Source of the DNA: Celerinatantimonas diazotrophica
Lineage (GTDB): Bacteria; Pseudomonadota; Gammaproteobacteria; Enterobacterales; Celerinatantimonadaceae
Assembly: GCF_004339545.1 (NCBI RefSeq)
Contig: NZ_SMGD01000019.1
Location: forward strand, 1-64,000
Length of the DNA: 64,000 nt
Reading direction: 5' to 3'
Part shown: positions 32,171 to 41,344 of the stretch, piece after piece
Layout of the letters: each line of letters starts with the position of its first letter
How positions within the stretch are numbered: position 1 is the first letter of the stretch
Position numbers and translations under genes: made by a program
Notes under the pieces: generated by a model
What the model saw: the letters and a program-made list of their open reading frames with translations, nothing else
The model's database searches: none
Told to the model about the DNA's origin: nothing

Positions 32171-32974
32171 ATGTACCGACTCATAGCCTCTGATCTAGAT
32201 GGCACGTTACTCAATCGTAATCACCAGATCTCTCCCTACACAGCCGATGTACTCACTCGCATTCAACAAAACCACGTACACATTCTCATCGCAACCGGTC
32301 GCCACTATCGCGATGTTCGTCAAATCGTCAAGAATTTCACCTTTCCAATGTACTTAATTACTTCCAACGGGGCTCGAGTACATGATGCTGAAGGTGAGAA
32401 GATCCTACAGCAGGATGTATCCCCAACTGCAGTGGACGATATCTTGCGCCTAACGCAAGGGTGCAACTTCTATCGCAACCTCTATCACGACGATAACTGG
32501 TTTGTCGAAGCTGATAACCAGCACGTCTTACGTTATACCAAAGTTTCCGGGTTTAGTTATACACGCGCTGATTTTGCCAAGGTGACTCGTTCAGGCATCA
32601 GCAAAATGCTGTTTATTGGTAACCCAGATGAACTGAATGTCCTTGAGCGAGTATTGGTCGAGCGTTATGGTAATCACCTGAATATCACATTTTCACTGCC
32701 AAGTTGCCTGGAAATCATGGGGCAAAATGTCAACAAAAGTACCGCCTTACAAAATGTATTAGAACGGCTCAGCTTAACTGCTGCTGATGCCATTGCTTTT
32801 GGTGATGGTTTAAATGATAAGGAGATGCTTGAGTTCGTTAATACGGGGGTCATTATGGCCAATGCGGATGGTCGTCTGAAGCGACTATTACCGAACAACC
32901 CAGAAACGATTGATAACGACCATGATGGTGTCGCCGATTACCTTAGCCAAGTATTTACTGAGCAGTTAGCATGA
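32171..32974 (+). CDS. yigL: HAD-superfamily sugar/pyridoxal phosphatase YigL
   Basis: 267-residue Cof-type HAD phosphatase. Motif I DLDGTLLN (residues 8-15), motif II in ATGRH, motif III Lys near 197 (NVNKSTALQ), motif IV GDGLNDKEML. E. coli YigL dephosphorylates sugar phosphates and pyridoxal phosphate. It lies 64 bases after pldB and overlaps thiM by four bases. Confidence 0.9.
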   Translation: MYRLIASDLDGTLLNRNHQISPYTADVLTRIQQNHVHILIATGRHYRDVRQIVKNFTFPMYLITSNGARVHDAEGEKILQQDVSPTAVDDILRLTQGCNFYRNLYHDDNWFVEADNQHVLRYTKVSGFSYTRADFAKVTRSGISKMLFIGNPDELNVLERVLVERYGNHLNITFSLPSCLEIMGQNVNKSTALQNVLERLSLTAADAIAFGDGLNDKEMLEFVNTGVIMANADGRLKRLLPNNPETIDNDHDGVADYLSQVFTEQLA

Positions 32975-33810
32975 TATTAGATTCTAACCATTTGATGATT
33001 AATGAAATTGCCGACAACCTGCGCTACGTTCGAGAACAGTCTCCGCTGGTCATTAATTTAACCAATGACGTAGTCATGAATATCAGCGCTAATATGTTGC
33101 TGGCCTGCGGCGCTTCACCGATTATGGCACACAGCCGCCGTGAGCTGGTTGAACTTATCAAAGTTGCGCAAGCGGTTGTCATTAACATCGGAACCCTTGA
33201 TGAAGTGCGCGTCAAACGGATGTGCGTTGCAATCGAAGCGGCAAATCAGTTTGATAAACTCATTGTACTCGACCCGGTCGGTTGCGGAGCAACTCGTTAT
33301 CGGACCGAAACTGCCCAACAGTTCGCCCAATTAGCCAACCATCTGGTCATTCGTGCCAATGCCTCAGAAATCTTAGCCCTGGCCGGATTGCCCCAGCATG
33401 GCCAAGGTGTCGACAGTCGTGATGATAGCCGTGAAGCACTCCAAGCCTGTGCCAAATTACGCCAGCAGCTCCGCAATAAAGCCCTGTTAGAAATTTCAAT
33501 ATCAGGGGCGATTGACTGGATTGATCGCGGTGTTGATTGCTATCAGCTCAGCAATGGCGTGCCATTAATGACTCAGATTACCGGCACGGGCTGCAGCTTA
33601 AGTGCATTAACAGCAGCTTATCGTGCGGTACATCCAGCCGGTTGTTTAACCGCAGCTGCCGTGATGAGTATCGCCGGAGAACTCGCCGCGAAATACTCGC
33701 GAGGACCGGCCTCACTCCAGCAAAATTTAATTGATGAGATTTATCAGCTCGATGCGGCTACCTTAAGGGCACATCTAAACATCGAGCAAGGTGACGTAAC
33801 TACATTGTAG
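32971..33810 (+). CDS. thiM: Hydroxyethylthiazole kinase
   Basis: 279-residue ThiM, phosphorylating the thiazole moiety for thiamine salvage. Seen: LTNDVVMNISANMLLACGASPIMAH at the substrate site, LDPVGCGATRYR, RANASEI and the catalytic GTGCSLSAL. ATG 32971 overlaps the yigL stop (ATGA). No TPP riboswitch was seen ahead of the operon. The partner thiE/thiD genes are not in the window. Confidence 0.95.
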   Translation: MILDSNHLMINEIADNLRYVREQSPLVINLTNDVVMNISANMLLACGASPIMAHSRRELVELIKVAQAVVINIGTLDEVRVKRMCVAIEAANQFDKLIVLDPVGCGATRYRTETAQQFAQLANHLVIRANASEILALAGLPQHGQGVDSRDDSREALQACAKLRQQLRNKALLEISISGAIDWIDRGVDCYQLSNGVPLMTQITGTGCSLSALTAAYRAVHPAGCLTAAAVMSIAGELAAKYSRGPASLQQNLIDEIYQLDAATLRAHLNIEQGDVTTL

Positions 33811-33837
33811 TGACATGAAAACCATCCAAGTAAGCCA

Positions 33838-34899
33838 CTAAATCCGCTGATTCTCTCGGTTAAACAGATGCCGAGCGGATGGCGTAAAATCAACAAATAG
33901 GGATTGCTCTGAGTTAAATTGCTGATAACCGCTTAAACGCACGACTACCTCATGGTCACTATTGGCCAATGTTGCATATACAAGTGTATCAGCACCGAGT
34001 GGCTCAATTAATTTTACCACCAGCTCAAGACCTGAGTATGGCTTTGCCATTTCAATATCTTCGGGACGGATCCCTAATTGCAATGTCCCATACTGATTCC
34101 AATAACGTTCATCCAACTCTACTTGTTGTCCCCCTGGCAATGTCATAATGCCCTTTTCAACCGTTCCGGGAATAATGTTCATTGCCGGAGAACCAATAAA
34201 TGTTGCGACAAACACACTTTTGGGCTGCTGATAGACTTCAACCGGGGTCCCAACCTGCTCAACGTGACCGGCATTAAGCACCACTAATCGATCCGCTAAC
34301 GTCATTGCCTCAACTTGATCATGGGTCACATAAACCGAGGTTGTATTAAAGCGCCGTTGCAATCGGCGGATTTCCAAACGCATGTGCACACGCAACTTCG
34401 CATCTAAGTTCGATAATGGCTCATCGAATAAAAATACTTTGGGTTGGCGAACAATCGCTCGCCCCATTGCGACCCGCTGGCGTTGCCCACCAGAAAGCTC
34501 TCGAGGGGTACGCTCAAGTAATGGTTCTAGCTCCAAGAGTTTCGCGGCTTCCACCACTTTTTGTTTAATCTGCTCCTTGGGGACTTTACGGTTTTTAAGC
34601 CCATAGGCCATGTTGTTAAACACACTCATATGTGGATAGAGGGCATAGTTTTGAAAAACCATCGCAATATCGCGCTCGCCAGGCTCGACCTCATTAACTC
34701 GAGTGGTATCAATACTCAGATCGCCAGTACTAATAGTTTCCAGTCCGGCTAACATTCTTAGCAAGGTTGATTTACCGCAGCCACTGGGGCCAACGAGTAC
34801 GATCATCTCACCATCTGCAATCTCTAGATTAATGCCTTTAATGGCCTGATAGCCGTTCAGATAGGTTTTGGTTAAATGCTTTAAACTAACGGTAGCCAT
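33838..34899 (-). CDS. ugpC: sn-Glycerol-3-phosphate ABC transporter ATPase
   Basis: 353 residues. Walker A GPSGCGKST, signature LSGGQRQR, Walker B VFLFDEPLSNLDA, switch YVTHDQVEAM, and C-terminal TOBE domain. The assignment as UgpC rests on its place directly after ugpE (four-base gap). It is convergent with thiM, with 27 bases between stops. Confidence 0.93.
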   Translation of the reverse strand: MATVSLKHLTKTYLNGYQAIKGINLEIADGEMIVLVGPSGCGKSTLLRMLAGLETISTGDLSIDTTRVNEVEPGERDIAMVFQNYALYPHMSVFNNMAYGLKNRKVPKEQIKQKVVEAAKLLELEPLLERTPRELSGGQRQRVAMGRAIVRQPKVFLFDEPLSNLDAKLRVHMRLEIRRLQRRFNTTSVYVTHDQVEAMTLADRLVVLNAGHVEQVGTPVEVYQQPKSVFVATFIGSPAMNIIPGTVEKGIMTLPGGQQVELDERYWNQYGTLQLGIRPEDIEMAKPYSGLELVVKLIEPLGADTLVYATLANSDHEVVVRLSGYQQFNSEQSLFVDFTPSARHLFNRENQRI

Positions 34900-34903
34900 G
34901 AAC

Positions 34904-35749
34904 TTATTTCTCCGACTCGACTAGGCCTTTCACAAAAAATCGCTGCATGACAATAATCACAATCACTGGCGGCAGCATCGCCAAGATGGTCGTGGCCATC
35001 ACCTGATTCCACATCACTTCGCCTTCAGGAACCGCAAGCAAATGCTTAATGGCAACCACAATCGTGGTGTATTTTGCGTCGGTAGTGATCATCAATGGCC
35101 ACAAATACTGGTTCCAGCCATAGATAAAAGTGATCACAAACAGCGCCGCAATATTGGTCCGTGATAACGGCAATAAGATATCCCAAAAGAATTTCAGCGG
35201 CCCAGCGCCATCAATGCGAGCGGCTTCAATCAATTCGTTCGGAATGGTTAAGAAAAACTGCCGAAATAAGAAGGTAGCAGTGGCACTGGCAATCATCGGG
35301 ATAATCAGCCCCTGATAAGTGTTCAGCATATGCAGATCGGCGATCACTTGGAATGTTGGCATAATCCGCACTTCAACCGGCAGCATCAAGGTCATGAAGA
35401 TCACCCAAAAGGCGATCATTCGTCCAGGGAAGCGAAAAAACACCACCGCATAAGCCGACAAGATAGATATCGAGATTTTGCCAACGGTAATCCCGAGAGC
35501 CATGAGAGCTGAGTTATACAACATGTGCGCGACACTGACACCTCCCGTTGAGGCACTGCCATTAAACAACGTAACAAAGACTTTCAGCCCCTCTTTGCCA
35601 AACCACAATGGGGTCACCCCTGACATAAAACTGTGGTTATCATGGGTTGCAATCACCAGCGCAATCCAGACCGGAAACGCGACGATCACCACTCCTACAA
35701 TCAAGCTCAGGTGGCCCAGAAAACTGGCCATAGGTTTATGTTCAACCAT
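34904..35749 (-). CDS. ugpE: sn-Glycerol-3-phosphate ABC transporter permease UgpE
   Basis: 281 residues, six membrane segments, EAA loop EAARIDGAGPLKFFWDILLPLSRTN. ATG 35749 overlaps the ugpA stop by one base (TAATG). Matches the UgpE length. Confidence 0.94.
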   Translation of the reverse strand: MVEHKPMASFLGHLSLIVGVVIVAFPVWIALVIATHDNHSFMSGVTPLWFGKEGLKVFVTLFNGSASTGGVSVAHMLYNSALMALGITVGKISISILSAYAVVFFRFPGRMIAFWVIFMTLMLPVEVRIMPTFQVIADLHMLNTYQGLIIPMIASATATFLFRQFFLTIPNELIEAARIDGAGPLKFFWDILLPLSRTNIAALFVITFIYGWNQYLWPLMITTDAKYTTIVVAIKHLLAVPEGEVMWNQVMATTILAMLPPVIVIIVMQRFFVKGLVESEK

Positions 35750-36633
35750 TAGTACGCCACCTTTTTCTCAACATATTTAAATTGCAAAACCGTCAGCCCC
35801 GCGACCACCAGCATTAACACCACTGATTGAGCAGCAGAAGAGCCCAAATTAAGCCCCACATAACCGTCAGAGAATACTTTATAAACTAACGTATTCGTGG
35901 CACTTCCAGGTCCGCCTTGAGTCATCGCATCAATCACCCCAAACGTGTCAAAAAAGGCATAGACTAGATTCATGACTAATAAGAAAAAACTGGTTGGTGA
36001 TAACAGTGGGAAGATAATATTCCAGAATCGACGCATCGGGCCGGCACCATCGATAGCGGCCGCTTCAATAAGTGAACGCGGAATGGATTGCAAACCAGCT
36101 AAAAAGAATAAAAAGTTATAACTGACTTGCTTCCAGGTTGCCGCAATGACCACCATCCACATCGCATCGCCCTCATGGATATGCGGGTTCCAATCCACAC
36201 CAAGTGCATTGAGCATGTGGCCAATAATCCCCACATGCGGCTTGAGTAAAAACAGCCACATGACCCCAGCAACAACGGGCGCAATCGCATATGGCCAAAT
36301 TAATAGCGTCTGATACCAGTATTTTCCCTTAATAATTTTATCGGCCTGAGAGGCCAGATAAAGTGCGATGGCCAATGCCAAAAAAGCCACTAAAAAGCTA
36401 AATTCAAGGGTGGTCAAAAATGACTGATAATAGAGTGGATCGTGAAATAAATTGCTGAAATTTTCCCAGCCCACAAAAACGGTTGAAACGCCAAAAGCAT
36501 CCTGCATCTGGGTTGACTGGTACAATGCTTGCGCCGCCGGCCAGATAAAAAAGATAAAGGTCACCAACAACTGTGGTGTCAGTAACAAAGCCGGTAAAAT
36601 CCAGCCCTTAAAATAAACTTTATTATTCACCAT
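35749..36633 (-). CDS. ugpA: sn-Glycerol-3-phosphate ABC transporter permease UgpA
   Basis: 294 residues, six membrane segments and EAA loop EAAAIDGAGPMRRFWNIIFPLLSP. MQDAFGVSTVFVGWENF near the start is shared with E. coli UgpA. Fifty-odd bases after ugpB. Confidence 0.94.
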   Translation of the reverse strand: MVNNKVYFKGWILPALLLTPQLLVTFIFFIWPAAQALYQSTQMQDAFGVSTVFVGWENFSNLFHDPLYYQSFLTTLEFSFLVAFLALAIALYLASQADKIIKGKYWYQTLLIWPYAIAPVVAGVMWLFLLKPHVGIIGHMLNALGVDWNPHIHEGDAMWMVVIAATWKQVSYNFLFFLAGLQSIPRSLIEAAAIDGAGPMRRFWNIIFPLLSPTSFFLLVMNLVYAFFDTFGVIDAMTQGGPGSATNTLVYKVFSDGYVGLNLGSSAAQSVVLMLVVAGLTVLQFKYVEKKVAY

Positions 36634-36686
36634 AATTAAACCACTAAGCCCGTCATAAAGACGGGCTTATCTTAGAATTAATGTCT

Positions 36687-37991
36687 TTAGCCATTCATCT
36701 GGTGAAATTGAGCGAGCAGTTTATCGCCTCGTTTCACTGCATTATCTAAGGCCTGTTTAGCAGTTTCCTTACCTGACCAGACATTTTCCAATTCACTGTT
36801 AATTACATCGCGAATCTGCGGAAAGTTCCCCAACCGCAACCCCTTCGAGTTAACCGTTGGTTTGACCGAGATCATCTGTTTGATCGCCACATCGGTGCCA
36901 GGATTACGCTTATAAAAGCCCTCTTCTCGGGTTAACTTATAAGCCGCTTTGGTAATTGGCAGATAACCAGTGAACTGGTGCCAATCAGCTTGCACCTTGG
37001 CGCTAGAAAGATAATGGAAAAACTCCGCAACCCCTTTATAAGTGGCTGCCGATTTGCCCCGCAACACCCATAAAGAAGCACCACCGATAATGGTATTTTG
37101 TGGCCGATGAATCAGCGATTTCCAATACGGAAGTTGCGATACACCAAACTTTCCGCCTTTGATATTAGCTTTCACCCCAGCATAGCTAGCTGATGAACCG
37201 GTATACATGGCACATCGCCCGCTATAGAACAGCTGTGCCGCATCGGAACGTCGACCACCATAGGTAAATGTGCCGTTTTTAGTCCATTTTGCCAGAGTCG
37301 AAATGTGTTTAATAAATGGCTTGGTATTAAATAATAATTTGACATTGGTTCCGGCAAAACCGTCGTCTTCGCTGGCAAATGGGAGGTTATGACGCGCAGC
37401 GAAGTTTTCCAGCTGTACCCATGACTGCCAACCCGTGGTAAAACCACATTTAACCCCTGCTTCACGCAATTTTTTGGCCACCGCAGGCATCTGTTCCCAG
37501 GTCTTAGGCGGGTTCTTAATACCTGCTTTTTTAAACAACGTTTTGTTGTAATAAAGCACCGGGGTTGAGCTATTAAATGGCAGAGATAGCATATGATTAT
37601 GGCTGTCGGTGTAATAACTAGTAACCGCAGCTAAGTAGGCATTAGGATTAAACGGTTCATGGGTGTTACGCATCAGTTTATAAACGGGATAAATGGCTTT
37701 TTTGGCCGCCATCATTGTGGCCGTCCCGACTTCATAGACCTGCACAATCGCAGGTTGTTTGTGGGCTCGGAATGCCGCGATAGCAGCGGTCATGGTGTCT
37801 GAATAATTCCCTTTATAAACGGGTTTAATCACGTATTTGTTTTGACTTTTATTAAAATCAGCCGCGATTTGATCAACTTTTTTGCCGAGACTGCCTCCCA
37901 TTGCATGCCACCACTGAATCTCAGTTGCAGCTTGAGCTTGCATTGTAAGCATAGCTCCAGCGAGGCACAGTCCCCATTTAGTCAGTTTCAT
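36687..37991 (-). CDS. ugpB: sn-Glycerol-3-phosphate-binding periplasmic protein
   Basis: 434 residues. Signal peptide to about residue 22 (AGAMLTMQAQAA), then segments collinear with E. coli UgpB: VQVYEVGTATMMA, SLPFNSSTPVLYYNK, IIGGASLWV, TGYLPITKAAYKLTREEGFY and KGLRLGNFPQIRDV. This similarity identifies the whole operon as ugpBAEC, importing glycerol-3-phosphate and glycerophosphodiesters. I chose ATG 37991; the longest frame opens at a TTG. A Pho-box-like repeat lies about 75 bases upstream. Confidence 0.96.
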   Translation of the reverse strand: MKLTKWGLCLAGAMLTMQAQAATEIQWWHAMGGSLGKKVDQIAADFNKSQNKYVIKPVYKGNYSDTMTAAIAAFRAHKQPAIVQVYEVGTATMMAAKKAIYPVYKLMRNTHEPFNPNAYLAAVTSYYTDSHNHMLSLPFNSSTPVLYYNKTLFKKAGIKNPPKTWEQMPAVAKKLREAGVKCGFTTGWQSWVQLENFAARHNLPFASEDDGFAGTNVKLLFNTKPFIKHISTLAKWTKNGTFTYGGRRSDAAQLFYSGRCAMYTGSSASYAGVKANIKGGKFGVSQLPYWKSLIHRPQNTIIGGASLWVLRGKSAATYKGVAEFFHYLSSAKVQADWHQFTGYLPITKAAYKLTREEGFYKRNPGTDVAIKQMISVKPTVNSKGLRLGNFPQIRDVINSELENVWSGKETAKQALDNAVKRGDKLLAQFHQMNG

Positions 37992-38065
37992 AACCCATTC
38001 ACCCCAATCCAATTATTATTTGCCAAACCAAAATGTGTCCGTTTTGTGTAGGCTAGAAGAATGAA

Positions 38066-38094
38066 ATGACAGAGATATGATATTACTGTTACAA
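38066..38094 (-). promoter_or_regulatory. Pho-box-like repeats upstream of ugpB
   Basis: On the minus strand three 7-base units, TTGTAAC, ATATCAT and CTGTCAT, occur at exact 11-base spacing with 4-base A/T-rich spacers, which is the PhoB-binding layout (CTGTCAT repeats). It lies between the divergent ugpB and ugpQ genes; E. coli ugp is a PhoB regulon member. Confidence 0.6.
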
Positions 38095-38198
38095 AAATAT
38101 GGCATCGGACCGCATTACTCTATTCGTCACCGAATTGACATATTTATTGCCTAATCTTGAGCAGTTAAGTTACAAGTTACCGGATCGGAGAATTCACC

Positions 38199-38921
38199 AT
38201 GCGATTAGCAGGACACCGGGGACTGGCGGCTCTAGCGCCAGAAAACACGCTCGCAGGGGCTCGTTTAGCAGCATTAAACCATATTGGCTGGGTAGAGTTT
38301 GACGTGCAATTGAGCGCAGATCACGTGCCAGTCATCATTCATGATGAAACGGTACAACGTTGCAGTAATGGAACGCAACAGGTACGCCAGCTTAGTTGGC
38401 AACAGTTGCAAGAGCTGGATTTTGGGAGTTGGTTTAGTCCTAAATTTGAGGCGGAAAAAATCCCTTCGTTGACCCAATTACTCACGGTCTGCCGACAGTA
38501 TAATTTAAGTCTGAATCTCGAGCTCAAACTCTATCCCCAAGATGATATTCAAAAGCTCTGTGAAGTTGTGGCACAAACGATTATTACCCAGCACTTTGCG
38601 CCCGATCGGTTGATCATTTCAAGCTTTGAGCATGAGGCACTCCGCCAGATCAAACGTCTGTTGCCAAATATTCGGCGCGGCCATCTTTGGGATGAGATCC
38701 CAGACGATTGGGCAGAGCAGCTGTCACAAATCGATGCTTTCAGCGTGCACTGCAACTATCAGAAGTTAGATAAAGTCACCGCCCAAGCGATTAAACGCCT
38801 TGGTTATGAGCTTTACACCTATACCCCTAATGACCCAACGCAAGTGCGTCAGCAGTGGGATTGGGGGGTTGATATGGTCATTAGTGATCAAGCGCATCTC
38901 TATCGCATATCGCACTTTTAA
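38199..38921 (+). CDS. ugpQ: Glycerophosphodiester phosphodiesterase, cytosolic
   Basis: 240 residues. HRG at 6-8, APENT, EFDVQLSADHVPVIIHDE (metal and general acid residues) and ELKLYPQ are the GDPD signature. It cleaves imported glycerophosphodiesters to glycerol-3-phosphate and alcohol. No signal peptide. ATG 38199 with GGAG upstream. In E. coli ugpQ follows ugpC; here it is divergent from ugpB and shares its control region. Confidence 0.94.
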   Translation: MRLAGHRGLAALAPENTLAGARLAALNHIGWVEFDVQLSADHVPVIIHDETVQRCSNGTQQVRQLSWQQLQELDFGSWFSPKFEAEKIPSLTQLLTVCRQYNLSLNLELKLYPQDDIQKLCEVVAQTIITQHFAPDRLIISSFEHEALRQIKRLLPNIRRGHLWDEIPDDWAEQLSQIDAFSVHCNYQKLDKVTAQAIKRLGYELYTYTPNDPTQVRQQWDWGVDMVISDQAHLYRISHF

Positions 38922-38923
38922 AG

Positions 38924-40066
38924 TCAGCGGCGCACTTTAAACGCTAAGACTTGCGTGACTTCAGCAGCATTGAAATTATTGTCGGAAATCACCACCAAGG
39001 ACTGCGAACCGTCCTTAAGTGTGGGACCAAAGCTTATTCCTTCAATATTATCAAGTCGCACAGGTAACGAATTAAGGTCTAACAGTAGCTGTTTGTGAAC
39101 AACTTGATCATCTTTTGACAGTGCCATTTTGGTCACCGGGACCGTGGGTGCATGGGTTAAATCAACCTGATAGATACGAATGTAATCATGATAAACACCT
39201 TTATCATCTTCGATACCAGCACGCTCTAACACTAATAAGTGCTGGTTATCAATGGCCAGTATCTCCGAAACACCATTATCAGCACTTTTGCCCTTACCTG
39301 GTGCTGCAGGCCAAGGATCCAGCTGATAAATAAAACTTTTTTCTAGCTCATTAGCATGATTGTATTCAAAGATACGAATACGCGCACCGTGATCGGTATT
39401 GGGGAGCGGGCCATCTTGCACAAGTGGCGCTTCCATTGAAACAAAATAGTGCTGGCCATCTGGCGTAAAACTGCTCCCTTCTAAGGCTAAATTATCGCGA
39501 AAACCACGGTTTCTCGATAACTTAATCACATTGGGAATAGGAATATCGGCAACATAATCGCCATCGAGGCGAGCTTGGCGAATAAAGGGGTTTAATCCAA
39601 GCTTACGATCCCCTTCACTGGTATAACGAAACCCCTTATGCGAAGGAATGAGCCGAATAGATTCCAGATCAGGCACACTCCCTTGTCCTTGGAGTATAAA
39701 CTTCGCAACATTGGGATATAACGAGCCATCTGGCTGTTTAAGGTTGATTTGCTGGATGATTCGTATCGGCCCGACCTTTGTATCGCTAAGACTCATCGAT
39801 GCCCAATAAGCACGTGCTGGACCTTTCAGCGCGCGGTCATCACTGACCATCAACCAGCGATGATTTTGACTATCATAATCAATGCCCGACAATCCTCCCA
39901 CGGGCACATGGTGGAACGAAGTGGCATTGGGCAAAATACTCTGCCCAATATAGATGAGTTGCTTAATTGGATAAGTTGCAGGCTCAGAGCGAGCGGCCAT
40001 CGCCCATTGACTCAAAACCAGCAAACACCCCAAAAACGACGCTCTCCATACTCTTTTTTGCATCAT
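38924..40066 (-). CDS. Secreted phytase-like esterase
   Basis: About 380 residues. Signal peptide near residues 1-24 (FLGCLLVLSQWAMAAR), then the esterase-like domain of the phytase-like family: GGLSGIDYD, PDLESIRL, NLALEGSSFTPDG, NGVSEILAID, LVLERAGI and NIEGISFG, with conserved acidic residues of a beta-propeller. Substrate unknown; a phosphate or carboxyl ester hydrolase in the periplasm is plausible. I chose ATG 40066 (AAGGGA upstream) over 40114. Its stop is two bases from that of ugpQ, tail to tail, so it may be part of phosphate scavenging. Confidence 0.8.
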   Translation of the reverse strand: MMQKRVWRASFLGCLLVLSQWAMAARSEPATYPIKQLIYIGQSILPNATSFHHVPVGGLSGIDYDSQNHRWLMVSDDRALKGPARAYWASMSLSDTKVGPIRIIQQINLKQPDGSLYPNVAKFILQGQGSVPDLESIRLIPSHKGFRYTSEGDRKLGLNPFIRQARLDGDYVADIPIPNVIKLSRNRGFRDNLALEGSSFTPDGQHYFVSMEAPLVQDGPLPNTDHGARIRIFEYNHANELEKSFIYQLDPWPAAPGKGKSADNGVSEILAIDNQHLLVLERAGIEDDKGVYHDYIRIYQVDLTHAPTVPVTKMALSKDDQVVHKQLLLDLNSLPVRLDNIEGISFGPTLKDGSQSLVVISDNNFNAAEVTQVLAFKVRR

Positions 40067-40189
40067 TTCCCTTAGCTCCCCACCTGCAGGTAAGATAATT
40101 CCCGCAGATGGCAACTTAATGACAACTCGCTAATCTTTAGCATGCATTAAATGATGCAGCAATAAAAATGGTGCCATAAACTCGCTTAT

Positions 40190-41230
40190 TTATAGCTCAT
40201 TCGGGCCGACCTGAATTACCACCTTGCCGAAATTTTGCCCTTGTAACAGCGCCGCTAGCATTTTAGGAGCATTTTCAAGGCCATCAACCAATTGCTCTTT
40301 ATAATGAATTTTGCCCTCAGCAAGCCACTGCTTCATTTGTTGGCTAAAGGTACCAAAATGAGAACCATAGTCATCAAAAATGATGAATCCTTGCATTCTG
40401 GCGCGTTTTTTCAACAGCGTGCCAGCTAATAACGATAAGCGATCAGGCCCTTCTGGCAATTGAGTCGCATTATATTGCGAAACTAATCCACAGACCGGAA
40501 TACGTGCCGAAGTATTCAATAACGGTAAAACCGCATCAAACACTTTGCCCCCAACATTCTCAAAATAGATATCAATGCCATTAGGACAAGCTTTAGCAAG
40601 CTGCTCGGCAAAATCATCCTGATGGTGGTCAAGGCAGACATCAAAGCCTAGCTGTTCTGTCACATAGCGACATTTTTCCTCACTACCGGCCACGCCCACC
40701 ACTCGACAGCCTTTTAATTTACCAATCTGTCCCACAGTGCTACCAACAGGGCCACTCGCAGCGGCAACCACCAGTGTCTCACCCGCTTTAGGCTGGCCAA
40801 TATCCGTCAACCCCATGTAAGCGGTAAAACCAGGCATCCCGGCCACACCTAACGCATACGAAGGTTGTTTAGGATCATGGCCCAAGGCCACCAGTCCAGT
40901 GCCATCACTGACCGCATAATCCTGCCAACCGCCATAGCTCAACACCCAATCACCGGCTGTAAAATCAGGATGCAACGACTCTACAACCCGGCTGACTGTA
41001 CCGCCGACCATGACTTGGCCTAGCGCAACGGGTTGAGCGTAAGACTCTGCGTCACTCATCCGCCCGCGCATGTATGGATCGAGCGACAAATAAACCGTAC
41101 GCAACAACACCTGTCCTTGCGTAATCGAGGGAACCGATTGTTCAACCCAGTTAAAATTATCCTGACTTGGTTCACCATGTGGCCGAGATGCAAGCTGCCA
41201 CTGGCGATTGATATCACTACGCTGACTCAT
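40190..41230 (-). CDS. NADP-dependent MDR oxidoreductase (CurA/leukotriene B4 dehydrogenase-like)
   Basis: 346-residue zinc-free medium-chain reductase that reduces activated double bonds of enones. Seen: LSLDPYMRGRM near 50-60, MPGFTAYMGL, the nucleotide loop AASGPVGSTVGQIGK, and YFENVGG; these match the YncB/CurA group. ATG 41230 with GGGAG upstream. A TetR-type inverted repeat (TAGAC-N5-GTCTA) lies 28 bases upstream. Confidence 0.9.
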   Translation of the reverse strand: MSQRSDINRQWQLASRPHGEPSQDNFNWVEQSVPSITQGQVLLRTVYLSLDPYMRGRMSDAESYAQPVALGQVMVGGTVSRVVESLHPDFTAGDWVLSYGGWQDYAVSDGTGLVALGHDPKQPSYALGVAGMPGFTAYMGLTDIGQPKAGETLVVAAASGPVGSTVGQIGKLKGCRVVGVAGSEEKCRYVTEQLGFDVCLDHHQDDFAEQLAKACPNGIDIYFENVGGKVFDAVLPLLNTSARIPVCGLVSQYNATQLPEGPDRLSLLAGTLLKKRARMQGFIIFDDYGSHFGTFSQQMKQWLAEGKIHYKEQLVDGLENAPKMLAALLQGQNFGKVVIQVGPNEL

Positions 41231-41257
41231 GGGAGACTCCCGTTTCCAATAAAATTT

Positions 41258-41272
41258 TAGACCAATCGTCTA
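41258..41272 (-). promoter_or_regulatory. TetR-type operator candidate upstream of the MDR gene
   Basis: TAGAC (41258-41262), five bases, GTCTA (41268-41272). TAGAC-type inverted repeats are typical of TetR regulators such as NemR that respond to electrophiles, which would fit an enone reductase. No regulator gene is adjacent. Confidence 0.4.
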
Positions 41273-41344
41273 CTGTTTTTACATTGTAACGATCTCTCCC
41301 GGTTAAGTTCAATCTCAGTTTCGTGAGGTTTAAGCAATAAACAG

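Noticed and set aside
32100-33000. TPP riboswitch expected near thiM
   Set aside because: thiM overlaps yigL and no conserved thi-box sequence was seen upstream of the operon.
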